From CATQGW01 sp965242565 (lineage in GTDB: Bacteria; Chloroflexota; Dehalococcoidia; Bin125): a DNA stretch of 64,000 nt. The notes beneath the pieces are model-generated. The model saw only the letters and a list, made by a program, of their open reading frames with translations. It was not told where the DNA came from and searched no databases. Every line of letters begins with the position of its first letter. Within the stretch, counting starts at the first letter, position 1. Positions 1 to 7,414 of the stretch are shown in pieces. The position numbers and the translations under genes are program-made. The stretch is taken from assembly GCA_965242565.1 (NCBI GenBank), contig OZ251457.1, positions 1,984,001 to 2,048,000 on the forward strand, read 5' to 3'.

Positions 1-1
1 G

Positions 2-661
2 GTGCATACGCCGCCGCCCGCTGAAGAGCTGCCGGAGCGGATCGAACGTCTCTGCGCGTTCGCCGCCGGCGACCTCGACGAGGGCTATCTCCACCCCGCC
101 ATCCGCGCCATCCTGCTCCACTTCATGATCGGCTACGACCACCCCTTCGTCGACGGCAACGGCCGCACCGCCCGCGCCCTCTTCTACTGGAGCCTGTTGC
201 GCTCCGGCTACTGGCTCGCCTCTTATCTCTCGATCTCCAACCTGCTGCGCGCGGCGCCCAGCAGGTACTCCCGCGCCTATGAGTACGTCCACGCTGATGC
301 CAACGATGCCACCTACTTCCTCATCCACCAGCTGAGCGTGATCGAGCGCGCCGCTGATCAGCTGCAGGAGTACATCGCCCGGCAGACGCGCCGCGCCGCC
401 GCCGTCGCGCTGGCGCTCAAACAGATCCGCGGCCTCAACAAGCGGCAAGAATTCGTGCTTGAGCGGGCGCTGCGCCAGCCGGACGCGGAATTCACCGTCG
501 CGGGACACGAGATCGAATATCGGGTCTCCTACGGCAGCGCCCGCTCCGACCTCACCGATCTGGTTGAGCGCGGCCTGCTGATCCGGCGGCGCAGCGGCAA
601 AAAATTCGTCTTCCGCCCCGCCCCGGACCTCCCCGACCGCCTCGGCGGCGATGCGCGCTAG
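2..661 (+). CDS. Fic family protein, 5' end outside window
   Basis: The reading frame is open from the first bases of the window, so the N-terminus is missing. At about residues 47-57 of the visible part is the Fic active-site motif HPFVDGNGRTAR, matching HPFx(D/E)GNGRxxR. Fic enzymes transfer AMP or other nucleotide groups from a nucleotide to target hydroxyls; the His is the catalytic base. The C-terminal third (about residues 140-215) has the charged, short-helix look of a winged helix, as in many bacterial Fic proteins of the DUF4172 or ATP-binding-regulator type. The inhibitory alpha-helix that controls many Fic proteins would lie in the missing part, so regulation cannot be judged. The stop is 21 bp before the start of an Mrr-type nuclease gene, so the two may be cotranscribed. 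The family is certain; the target is unknown. Confidence 0.88.
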   Translation: MHTPPPAEELPERIERLCAFAAGDLDEGYLHPAIRAILLHFMIGYDHPFVDGNGRTARALFYWSLLRSGYWLASYLSISNLLRAAPSRYSRAYEYVHADANDATYFLIHQLSVIERAADQLQEYIARQTRRAAAVALALKQIRGLNKRQEFVLERALRQPDAEFTVAGHEIEYRVSYGSARSDLTDLVERGLLIRRRSGKKFVFRPAPDLPDRLGGDAR

Positions 662-682
662 CCTGTGGAGGAGGAGGCGCAC

Positions 683-1579
683 ATGCCGTCGGAACGCGAG
701 GAAGCCGGGCTGCCGCACTATCCCGAACTGCGCTGGGTCACGTTGCAGGCGATGCGCGCCATGCCGCTTCCGGCGTCGAACGCGGAGATCAACGAGGCCG
801 TCGCCGACGCGCTTGGCCTGACCGACGAGCAGCGAGCCGTGATGCACTACCAAAGCTCCGGCACTCGCCGGACGGAGTTGGAGTATCGCGTCGCTTGGGC
901 GCGGACTGCTCTGCGGGTCGCGGGCGCAATCGACAGCGCCGGTCGCGCCGCGTGGACCGTGACGGCTGAAGGCCGCCGAATTCGTCAGGATGTCATCAAT
1001 CGGCGCTACGAGAGGCATTTGGCCGAACGCGCCGAACAACGCAGGCAGCAACAGGGAGTCGACGCGCCAACGCCGCCCGTTGACAACGGGCCCGAATCGC
1101 CTGCTGATGTCGATTGGAAAGAGCAACTGCTCGCCCGGTTGGGCGAACTGTCGCCTGCCGGATTCGAACGACTCGCTGGCCGTCTGCTCGTCGCGGCGGG
1201 ATTCCACGATGTCGACGTACTCGGTCAGAGCGGCGACGGTGGGATCGACTGCGTCGGCATGTACCGTCTGTCGTTGATCTCGTTCCCAACCTACGTTCAG
1301 TGCAAGCGCTATCAAGGATCGGTGAGCGCCGGCATGGTCCGTGATTTGCGCGGCGCGATGGTCGGTCGCGGAGATCGCGGTCTCCTGATCACCACCGGTA
1401 CCTTCACCAAAGCCGCTCAATCCGAAGCGACACGCGACGGAGCGCCGCCAATCGAACTGATCAACGGCGAGGCGCTCTGCGACTTGCTCAAAGAATACGA
1501 ACTCGGTGTCCGCGCCACGAAGCGCACCGTCGAAGACATCGATATCGAAGACGACTACTTCGAGAGGCTCGAACCATGA
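683..1579 (+). CDS. Mrr-like restriction endonuclease
   Basis: The product is 298 aa. The N-terminal half (about 10-110) looks like the Mrr winged-helix domain. The C-terminal half carries a PD-(D/E)xK nuclease core: FERLAGRLL and AAGF near residue 160, SGDGGIDCVG with the metal-binding Asp near 188, and VQCKRY near 205 as the QxK catalytic motif used by Mrr instead of ExK. Mrr proteins cut modified or foreign DNA. ATG 683 is chosen because a strong GGAGGAGG ribosome site ends 5 bases before it; the GTG at 665 lies within that leader. The stop overlaps the next start as ATGA. The neighbours, a Fic protein upstream and a selenocysteine tRNA downstream, suggest an accessory defence-type location. 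Specificity is unknown. Confidence 0.88.
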   Translation: MPSEREEAGLPHYPELRWVTLQAMRAMPLPASNAEINEAVADALGLTDEQRAVMHYQSSGTRRTELEYRVAWARTALRVAGAIDSAGRAAWTVTAEGRRIRQDVINRRYERHLAERAEQRRQQQGVDAPTPPVDNGPESPADVDWKEQLLARLGELSPAGFERLAGRLLVAAGFHDVDVLGQSGDGGIDCVGMYRLSLISFPTYVQCKRYQGSVSAGMVRDLRGAMVGRGDRGLLITTGTFTKAAQSEATRDGAPPIELINGEALCDLLKEYELGVRATKRTVEDIDIEDDYFERLEP

Positions 1580-2688
1580 CCAACCAACCCACCGTCGCCG
1601 TACTCCCCGGCGACGACGCCGCGCCCGAAGCGGTGCATGCCGTGATGACCGTGCTCCAGGCGATGGTATTGCCCATCGAGTGGCGCATTCTGCCCGATGG
1701 CGAGGAGATCGCCCGCACGATGTCCCGCGAAGAGGGCGAAGCCTTGGTCCGCAACGCCGCCGATGAGTGCGATACCGTGCTTTTCGGCTCCACCAATGGC
1801 CAGACGCCCGGCGTCGGTTACTTCCGCTGGGGCCGCGAAACATACGCCAACGTGCGGCCCATTCGCTGGCGGTCCGGCTTTCGCTCGCCGCTTGCCGATC
1901 CCGAGGGCATCGACTACGTGATCGTGCGCGAAAACCTCGAAGACCTCTACGCCGGCATCGAGGGCGACCTCGCTGAGGTCGCGGCCTCCGGCATCGCCGA
2001 CGGACCGCGCGTGGGCGGCGTCTCGCGCACGCCGATCGCGGGCGGCTTCCAACACTTCGCCGAGGCCGAAGGACGTTACGCCATCAAGTACTTCACCCGC
2101 GCCAACGTCGAGCGCGTCGCCCACTTCGCCTGCCGCCTCGCGCAGCGCCGCCGCGGGCAGGGGCATCCCGGCAAGCTCACCTGCTCCGCCAAAACAAACG
2201 TACTGCGCCGCAGCGACGGCTGGTTCGTCGAAATCGCCGGCGAGGTCGCCGCCGGCTACCCCGACATCGAATTCGAAACGTTTATCGCCGACGATTTCGC
2301 CCGCCGCCTCGTCGCCAGCCCGCACGACCTCGACGTCGTCCTGCTCCCCAACCTCTACGGCGATATCTTCTCCGACGAGGGCGCGGGCACCATCGGCGGC
2401 CTCGGCCTCGCGCCCTCCGGCTGCTTTGGCGACGACTGGGCCTACTTCGAATCCGTCCACGGCACCGCGCCCGACATCGCCGGCCAGCACCGCATTAACC
2501 CCACCGCTACGATGCTCTCCGCCGCGATGATGCTCGACCACCTCGGCCTCTCCGAGCAGGGCGCCCAACTCGAGCGCGCCGTCGAAGCGACCTACGCCGC
2601 CGGCGACCGCCTCACCCCCGACCAGGGCGGCGACGCCACCACCGAGCAGTTCGCCGAAGCCGTCTTGGACGCGCTCGCCATATCCTGA
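1576..2688 (+). CDS. Isocitrate/isopropylmalate dehydrogenase family protein
   Basis: The 370-aa protein is full length for NAD(P)-dependent beta-decarboxylating dehydrogenases, which oxidise and decarboxylate 2-hydroxy acids such as isocitrate, isopropylmalate, homoisocitrate or tartrate. Motifs seen are an N-terminal VLPGDDAAPE (usually GDGIGPE), IVRENLEDLYAGIEG of the substrate loop, the metal-binding stretch PNLYGDIFSDEGAG, and the coenzyme-binding ESVHGTAPDIAG. The VRENxE(D)LYxGIE form is closer to NAD-isocitrate or homoisocitrate dehydrogenases than to LeuB. The N-terminal GDD instead of GDG is a small deviation. The start overlaps the Mrr stop by 4 bp, implying translational coupling although the functions look unrelated. 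The gene ends 13 bp from the 3' end of the tRNA-Sec on the other strand. No leu or lys biosynthesis genes are nearby, so the substrate is open. Confidence 0.88.
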   Translation: MTNQPTVAVLPGDDAAPEAVHAVMTVLQAMVLPIEWRILPDGEEIARTMSREEGEALVRNAADECDTVLFGSTNGQTPGVGYFRWGRETYANVRPIRWRSGFRSPLADPEGIDYVIVRENLEDLYAGIEGDLAEVAASGIADGPRVGGVSRTPIAGGFQHFAEAEGRYAIKYFTRANVERVAHFACRLAQRRRGQGHPGKLTCSAKTNVLRRSDGWFVEIAGEVAAGYPDIEFETFIADDFARRLVASPHDLDVVLLPNLYGDIFSDEGAGTIGGLGLAPSGCFGDDWAYFESVHGTAPDIAGQHRINPTATMLSAAMMLDHLGLSEQGAQLERAVEATYAAGDRLTPDQGGDATTEQFAEAVLDALAIS

Positions 2689-2701
2689 TCACGGGTGTGG
2701 A

Positions 2702-2799
2702 TGGCGGGAGCGCATGGGAGTCGAACCCACCCGAGACGGCGCGGGCCGCCCCGCAACGGTTTTGAAGACCGGGAGGGCCACCGGGCCCCTTCCGCTCCC
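2702..2799 (-). tRNA. selC: tRNA-Sec (selenocysteine), anticodon UCA
   Basis: This 98-nt gene folds as a bacterial tRNA-Sec. Read on the minus strand, the acceptor begins GGGAGCGG and ends CGCTCCC-G-CCA with an encoded CCA. The D arm has a 6-bp stem (GGGGCC with GGCCCT) closed by a CGGT loop. The anticodon loop is CTTCAAA, giving UCA at plus positions 2763-2765. The variable arm is long: GGGGCGGC pairs with GCCGTCTC around a CCGC loop. The T arm is GTGGG-TTCGACT-CCCAT. The 6-bp D stem, long variable arm and UCA anticodon separate it from serine tRNAs and suppressors. The eighth acceptor pair is G opposite G, a deviation from the usual 8-bp stem. It implies that the organism makes selenoproteins; selA, selB and selD are not in this window. 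Confidence 0.93.
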
Positions 2800-2829
2800 A
2801 CGCTCACTCTACCCGACCAGCCGCGCCGA

Positions 2830-3258
2830 CTAGCGATCGGGCACCGCGAGATGCATGTCCCCGGCGACGACGAGCTTCTGAAGCGCCCGCGACAGCCGCG
2901 GCGTTTCTCGATGTAGTCCACTGATCTCGCTGTGCGACGGGAAGCCGGCGAGCGGAGCATGCCTGATGTGCAAGAACTGCCCGGGCCGCAACCGTGCCGC
3001 ATCTCTCGCCTGTCCCACGTTGATCACCGCGAATCGGCCGTTCCGTCGCAACCGCAGGTTCGCCCCAACCTCACGGCCCAGATCGTTGAATGTAGCCTCG
3101 TCCGCCACATCCCCAAAGTGCTCGACCCAAACGACCGATAAGGGCGCGTCGAGCGGTTCCGGCACGAACGCATCCAGCAGCGGCAGCCCGTCCACGACCA
3201 TCCGTGGACTGCAATAGCGGGCGACGTGATCGGCGTCCGGTAGGTCGTCGCCCGTCAT
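2830..3258 (-). CDS. Hypothetical protein, second gene of a coupled pair
   Basis: The 142-aa protein has no signal peptide or membrane segment. Its N-terminus (DDLPDADHVARYCSP) followed by SVVWVEHFGD near residue 43 resembles uncharacterised proteins I recall by phrasing only, so no function is claimed. The middle is rich in Arg and ends in a mixed alpha/beta stretch (RFAVINVGQARD). The start codon overlaps the stop of the upstream gene as ATGA, so the two are translationally coupled and probably act together. The gene lies between tRNA-Sec and a Nudix hydrolase gene on the same strand. Confidence 0.72.
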   Translation of the reverse strand: MTGDDLPDADHVARYCSPRMVVDGLPLLDAFVPEPLDAPLSVVWVEHFGDVADEATFNDLGREVGANLRLRRNGRFAVINVGQARDAARLRPGQFLHIRHAPLAGFPSHSEISGLHRETPRLSRALQKLVVAGDMHLAVPDR

Positions 3259-3689
3259 CGACGCAGCAGCCTGTCAATGAACGGTTGCATCGCAACCTCG
3301 GCCTCAGCCGGTGTCAGCGTGCTGTTGACGGGTGCGCAATTCGGCATGCGCTCGGGCTCGTCGAACGCTGCGTAGATGCGGATCAGACCGTCGGCCAGGA
3401 AGGTCAGCGCCACAATTCCGGGAGGATCGAGCAACCACTCGATCTGAACGAGCCCGTTGGGCTTTACGCCGATGCGCGGATCGGGCAGCGTGGAGCACCG
3501 TCGCAACAGCTCGGCGAACCGGCGCAGCGACTCGATGTTGATCGGCTCCTCGTCCGGATCGTCGCCGTCCAGGCTGAGCAGATACGTCACGCGCTCTGCC
3601 GCTGTGAAGCGTTGACGCGCCTCGAGCTCGCGCACGATCTCATCGGCGCGCGGGTCCGCCGGCGTCGACTGCTCCCGTAGTGTCGTCAT
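3255..3689 (-). CDS. Hypothetical protein, first gene of a coupled pair
   Basis: The 144-aa soluble protein is acidic in its first half (SLDGDDPDEEPINIES) and has a beta-rich centre (NGLVQIEWLL, GIVALTFLADGLIRIYAAF) that reads like a small alpha/beta fold. It ends in a basic helix. I do not recognise a family. Its stop overlaps the start of the 142-aa partner, and the pair is set apart from the Nudix gene by 83 bp. The tight overlap makes a two-subunit or regulator/partner relation likely, for example a small toxin-antitoxin or accessory module, but nothing in either sequence proves this. Confidence 0.72.
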   Translation of the reverse strand: MTTLREQSTPADPRADEIVRELEARQRFTAAERVTYLLSLDGDDPDEEPINIESLRRFAELLRRCSTLPDPRIGVKPNGLVQIEWLLDPPGIVALTFLADGLIRIYAAFDEPERMPNCAPVNSTLTPAEAEVAMQPFIDRLLRR

Positions 3690-3772
3690 CCGGACATCCT
3701 CGCTCCATCCCGTGCCGGGAGCCGCCCGCTCATTCTAGCGCGCTCGACGGAGTCGGGCGCGACAGAACTCGA

Positions 3773-4378
3773 TCACCCCAATTCCTCCGCCACGCCGTCC
3801 AGTAGGCGCCCCAGCATCGTCGCCGTCGCGCCGAAGATACGGTGTCCCTCGAACCAGTACTCCCGCATCCGAAACGTTGTGCCGTCCTCCCGCGTGCGCG
3901 TCTCATAGCGCGTATTCGCCGGATCCAGCAGATGCGAGAGCGGCGGCGTAATCACCTCCGCCACCTCGATCTCCAGCGGCCGAAACCGATACGGCGCGCG
4001 GTCCAGCAACCCCACGAACGGAATCACGTGAAAATCCGTGATCGTGCGGTAGTGGCTCTGCTCGCCCAGAATCTCCACATGCTCGGAGAGGATGCCGACT
4101 TCCTCGTCGGCCTCGCGCAGCGCCGCCGCCAGCGGCGCCTCGCCCGCATCCAGCGCGCCGCCGGGGAACGATATCTCCCCCTTGTGATGCTCCACGTGCT
4201 GGCTGCGCACCGTCAGCACCACCTGCGGATCGTCATACGGCAGTACCGCGATCAGCACCGCCGCCGCCCAGCTGCCCGTGCCCTCCACCATCGTCTCCAC
4301 GCTGTGCGCCGCCACCGCCCGTCGAATTGCCGCGATCATCGGCGGATCGGCCGCCTCTGCGCCTGTCGTATCGCTCAT
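3773..4378 (-). CDS. CoA pyrophosphatase-like Nudix hydrolase
   Basis: This is a 201-aa Nudix hydrolase. The Nudix box runs from GGALDAGEAP to READEEVGI near residues 75-97, with the catalytic Glu pair in READEEVG. Just before it is VLTVRSQHVEHHKGEISF, which matches the extra motif (LLTxRxxxLxxHxGxxxFPGG) that marks CoA pyrophosphatases of the NudL/YeaB group. Such enzymes cleave CoA and its derivatives to 4'-phosphopantetheine and 3',5'-ADP. It would act in the cytoplasm in CoA turnover, which fits a genome rich in acyl-CoA genes. It is separated by 39 bp from the DUF4956 gene upstream on the same strand and may share its transcript. Confidence 0.88.
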   Translation of the reverse strand: MSDTTGAEAADPPMIAAIRRAVAAHSVETMVEGTGSWAAAVLIAVLPYDDPQVVLTVRSQHVEHHKGEISFPGGALDAGEAPLAAALREADEEVGILSEHVEILGEQSHYRTITDFHVIPFVGLLDRAPYRFRPLEIEVAEVITPPLSHLLDPANTRYETRTREDGTTFRMREYWFEGHRIFGATATMLGRLLDGVAEELG

Positions 4379-4417
4379 CGTCGACCTCCTGTCTGTCCGT
4401 CTGTTCGCGCTGTTGAA

Positions 4418-5086
4418 TTACCCCACGTACAGCTCGGCCTGCGCCGGCGCGACCGCCTCACCGAGCGCCGACTGAAATTCCGCCCAGCGATCGTCGAAGC
4501 GCGACGAACGGAAACGCACGTGCAGACTCGTCGTCTCCGCATTCTGACTGCTGCTCTCGTGCCGCACTCCCTGTAGGTTGGCGTTGAGGAAATCGAGCAG
4601 CGCGCGCTCGTGCTCCGCGTAGTCTGCCGCCGCCATCGTCACGATCAAATCCCGTCCCGACGGCAGCAGCGAGCGCAGCGAGGACCCGCTCAGGAAGCGC
4701 TGCAACACCAGCACCGCGAGGGCGATCGCAAACAGCAGCCCGATCATCTCGTAGTTGTACGTCGCCGCGCTGATCGACGACGCGATCACCAGCAGCAGGT
4801 ATCCGATCTCCGCCGGATCCTTCACCGGCGTGCGGAAGCGCACGAACGAGAGCGCTCCCAGCAGCCCCAGCGAGAGCGGCAGCGAGTTCTGAATCGCTAC
4901 GAACAGCACCGTGATCGCCGGCCCCGCCAGCAGAAATGTGCGGTACACGCCCGCGCCGCGATCCCAGTCGCGGTAGAAGATGATGTACATCGCCCACGCC
5001 GCCACCGACGCCGCGAGCGAAATCAGCATCGCCACCGCGAACGACGAGAACTCGATGTCGGAGATCGGTCCGAACCACTCGTCCAT
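4418..5086 (-). CDS. DUF4956 membrane protein
   Basis: The 222-aa protein has about four hydrophobic helices: near residues 14-35, 50-65, 72-85 and 95-130. The DUF4956 signature is visible as SLPLSLGLLGALSFVRFRTP followed by KDPAEIGYLL. The last 80 residues form a soluble tail that reads as a small ferredoxin-like domain. The biochemical role is unknown. Genes of this family very often sit beside VTC-domain polyphosphate polymerase and CotH kinase genes, and both are here: VTC 34 bp upstream on the same strand, CotH divergent. It is probably the membrane partner of that set. Confidence 0.88.
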   Translation of the reverse strand: MDEWFGPISDIEFSSFAVAMLISLAASVAAWAMYIIFYRDWDRGAGVYRTFLLAGPAITVLFVAIQNSLPLSLGLLGALSFVRFRTPVKDPAEIGYLLLVIASSISAATYNYEMIGLLFAIALAVLVLQRFLSGSSLRSLLPSGRDLIVTMAAADYAEHERALLDFLNANLQGVRHESSSQNAETTSLHVRFRSSRFDDRWAEFQSALGEAVAPAQAELYVG

Positions 5087-5120
5087 TGCCCTGCTCCGAT
5101 CCTGTTACCTGTTGTGCATG

Positions 5121-5876
5121 TTATGCCCCGCCGCGCCAGATGCGCGAGGAGATGCGCTCGACCGCGATCGCGTACTTGGAGTGCGCCTCGCGCCGCAGCC
5201 CGAGCCGCTCCAGTCCGTTCAGCCGCGCCGGCAGCGGTCCCGCCGACTTCAGCTCCAGCACCGCGCCGTCGGCGATGCCGAGCCATGCCGCGCCGCGCCG
5301 CGGCTCGGCCGCCCGCACCCGCGCGTCGATCGAGACCCGCAGCCCGCTCGCTGCGTCCTCCCAGCGCCGCCGCGCGTAGCGCACCAGCACGGTCGGCTCC
5401 AGCGTCGGCGCAGCCGGCGCGCTCAGCTCGCGCAGCGCGTCGGCCAGCTGCCCGCGCGTCGGCAGCCGGATGCCCTCCGTCAGCGCCGCACCTTCCGCAG
5501 GGTCGAGCCGCAGCCGCAGCTTCCGTCCCGTCCAGCCCTCGCGCAGCTTCACTTCCAGCCAGCAGCCGTCCGCCGCGTCAACCGGCTCGCCGTACCAGCG
5601 CAGCCGCAGCTTCGCCTTGCCCCAGAAGCCGTCCGCCGCGCCCCAGTAGGCGTCCAGCGACGCGCTGTCGTAGTAGCACGACGTGATCACCCCGCGCGGG
5701 TAGGCCGGATCCGGCGCGACGCGCGCTCCGATCCACGCCGCCAGCAGCTCCACTCGCCCTTCCGCCAGCGGATACTTGCGCTCCTCGCGCGCTCCGCGAT
5801 CAGGGCGATCAGGGCGATCGGGCTGCGCGGCGGGCGAATCGGCGGCGGACGGCGGCGACGGTGCTGAGTTGACCAT
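5121..5876 (-). CDS. VTC domain protein, putative polyphosphate polymerase
   Basis: The 251-aa protein contains a VTC domain of the triphosphate-tunnel fold. Visible elements are EERKYPLAEGRV near residue 31, ITSCYYDSASLDAYW, KAKLRLRWYGE, and WLEVKLREGW, whose basic and acidic residues line the tunnel in VTC4. Yeast VTC4 makes polyphosphate from ATP; bacterial homologues are assigned by similarity. There is no N-terminal signal: the first 30 residues are Pro, Ala and Asp rich. No Shine-Dalgarno sequence precedes the ATG (the upstream bases read CATCTCAAAATG), and a TAACAT box ends only 6 bases upstream, so the mRNA may be leaderless. It is transcribed away from cotH across a 38-bp gap with a perfect 12-bp palindrome. 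Confidence 0.85.
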   Translation of the reverse strand: MVNSAPSPPSAADSPAAQPDRPDRPDRGAREERKYPLAEGRVELLAAWIGARVAPDPAYPRGVITSCYYDSASLDAYWGAADGFWGKAKLRLRWYGEPVDAADGCWLEVKLREGWTGRKLRLRLDPAEGAALTEGIRLPTRGQLADALRELSAPAAPTLEPTVLVRYARRRWEDAASGLRVSIDARVRAAEPRRGAAWLGIADGAVLELKSAGPLPARLNGLERLGLRREAHSKYAIAVERISSRIWRGGA

Positions 5877-5881
5877 TTTGA

Positions 5882-5893
5882 GATGTTAACATC
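5882..5893. promoter_or_regulatory. 12-bp palindrome in the VTC/cotH divergent gap
   Basis: GATGTTAACATC is a perfect palindrome in the 38 bp between two divergent starts, followed at once by a second short palindrome (ATCGCGAT, 5891-5898). Read either way it contains TAACAT, a plausible -10 hexamer. On the minus strand that box ends 6 bases before the VTC ATG. On the plus strand it leaves about 20 bases of leader with a GGAGG site before cotH. It could be overlapping -10 boxes or an operator for a dimeric repressor. No convincing -35 boxes are seen at standard spacing, so this stays tentative. Confidence 0.42.
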
Positions 5894-5914
5894 GCGATCA
5901 CGGAGGCGCTCGCC

Positions 5915-7414
5915 ATGATCCGACACGGCGCGAACCCGCGCATCCTCCTCGCCCTGCTCGCCGCCGCGGCCGTGCTCGCCGCCGCCGTCGGCATCGGCGC
6001 TTCCAACGACGACCTCTCTCCGCCGCCCGACCTCGCCGCCGATGTCGTCCGCTTCGGCGTCAACCAGGCCCGCAGCGACCCGCGCGGCTACGTCTTCGAC
6101 ATCGAACAGGTGCGCACCTACTCCATCGAAATCGAGCCCGCCGAGTTCGAGCGCCTCCAGGCCGACCCCCGCGCCGAGCAGTTCGTCCGCGCCTCCGTTC
6201 GGCTCGGCGACGAACGCTGGGAAAACATCGGCCTCCGCTACAAGGGCTTCTTCGGCATCCTCTTCACCTGCTTCGACGATCAGGGCAATCAGCTTTGCCC
6301 CAAACTCGCCTACAAAATCAAGTTCAACGAGTACGAGCCGCGCCAGCGCTTCTACGGCATGAAGCGGCTCAACTTCCACCCCATGAAGGACGACGCCGCG
6401 CAGATGCGCGAGGTGCTTTCCTACGAACTCTTCCGCGAGTTCGGCGTCGCCGCGCCGCGCTCCGTCTACGCCCGCCTCGAACTCAACGGTAAACCGCTCG
6501 GACTCTTCACACTAACCGAGGACATCGACGACCGCTTCATGGCCGACCGCTTCCGCGACGGCGGCGCGGGCGTGCTCTACAAGGAAGTCTGGCCGACCAG
6601 CGCCCGCACCGCGGGCGAACTCGCCGAGTACCAGGGCCGCGCCGGCGTCAACGCGACCGCCGGCGCGCGCACCGCCGCGGCCGCGCCGGCCAACGCACGC
6701 CTGCCCGTCGGACTCGCCGAAGCCGTCGCCCGCAACCCCAACGACCGCCCCGCCACCGGCTTCCTCGACTTCGCCGCGGCGCTGCTCGCGCACGAGGACG
6801 ACGACGCGGCGCGCCTCGCCGCGATCGAACGCAACCTCTCCGACATCGACGCCTTCTGGCGCTACCTCGCTGTCGATCGCTTGATTGACAACTGGGACGG
6901 CATCGTCGGCTGGTACTGCGTCCCCGTCTGCCAGAACCATAACTACTTCTGGTACGAAAACGCCAACGACGGCCGCTTTACCCTGATCCCCTGGGACCTC
7001 GAGCAAAGCTGGCGCGACCCCAGCCCGATCCGCACCTATTTCGATATGCCCGACTGGGATGATCTGCACCGCAGCTGCCGCACCCGCAAGGTCTTCTGGA
7101 ACCTCGACGCCGTCGCCCCTTTCTGCGATCCGCTGATCGGCGCAGCCGTGCGCGAGGGTTGGGGCCGATACATCGCCGCGTCGCGCGAGCTGATCGAAGA
7201 GCGATACTCGCTCGATGTCCTGCACCGGCGCATCGACGAGCTCGCCAAGATCGTCGAACCCCACGTAACGACCGACGAGTTCGGCCCCGGCGAGCGCGAG
7301 TGGCGCCGCGCCGTCGAGCTGCTGCACAGTGAGGTCGAGGCGCGGTTCACTTACATCGCCGACAAAATCGCAGCCTGGGACGCCAAACGGGAAGGGGCCG
7401 ACGACGATGCCTGA
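5915..7414 (+). CDS. CotH kinase family protein, secreted
   Basis: This is a 499-aa protein. Residues 8-28 (ILLALLAAAAVLAAAVGIG) form a signal peptide or anchor. The CotH fold follows: the beta strands carrying RYKGFFG, the KIKFNEYEPRQRFYGMKRL stretch, then ELNGKPLGLFTLTEDID near residue 195 and the metal-binding stretch LIPWDLEQSW near 360. RLIDNWDGI near 327 holds the likely catalytic Asp. CotH proteins are atypical kinases that phosphorylate secreted proteins in spore coats. Here, with VTC and DUF4956, the substrate is unknown. Eight Cys lie in the exported part. Start support is a GGAGG site 9 bases upstream. The 3' end overlaps the next gene by 8 bp. Its long Ala-rich insert (about 245-275) lowers conservation but breaks no motif. 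Confidence 0.9.
   Translation: MIRHGANPRILLALLAAAAVLAAAVGIGASNDDLSPPPDLAADVVRFGVNQARSDPRGYVFDIEQVRTYSIEIEPAEFERLQADPRAEQFVRASVRLGDERWENIGLRYKGFFGILFTCFDDQGNQLCPKLAYKIKFNEYEPRQRFYGMKRLNFHPMKDDAAQMREVLSYELFREFGVAAPRSVYARLELNGKPLGLFTLTEDIDDRFMADRFRDGGAGVLYKEVWPTSARTAGELAEYQGRAGVNATAGARTAAAAPANARLPVGLAEAVARNPNDRPATGFLDFAAALLAHEDDDAARLAAIERNLSDIDAFWRYLAVDRLIDNWDGIVGWYCVPVCQNHNYFWYENANDGRFTLIPWDLEQSWRDPSPIRTYFDMPDWDDLHRSCRTRKVFWNLDAVAPFCDPLIGAAVREGWGRYIAASRELIEERYSLDVLHRRIDELAKIVEPHVTTDEFGPGEREWRRAVELLHSEVEARFTYIADKIAAWDAKREGADDDA

Noticed and set aside
2702..2799. tRNA-Ser or an opal suppressor instead of tRNA-Sec
   Set aside because: The 6-bp D stem with a four-base loop, the 8-bp variable arm and the UCA anticodon together fit tRNA-Sec and not tRNA-Ser.
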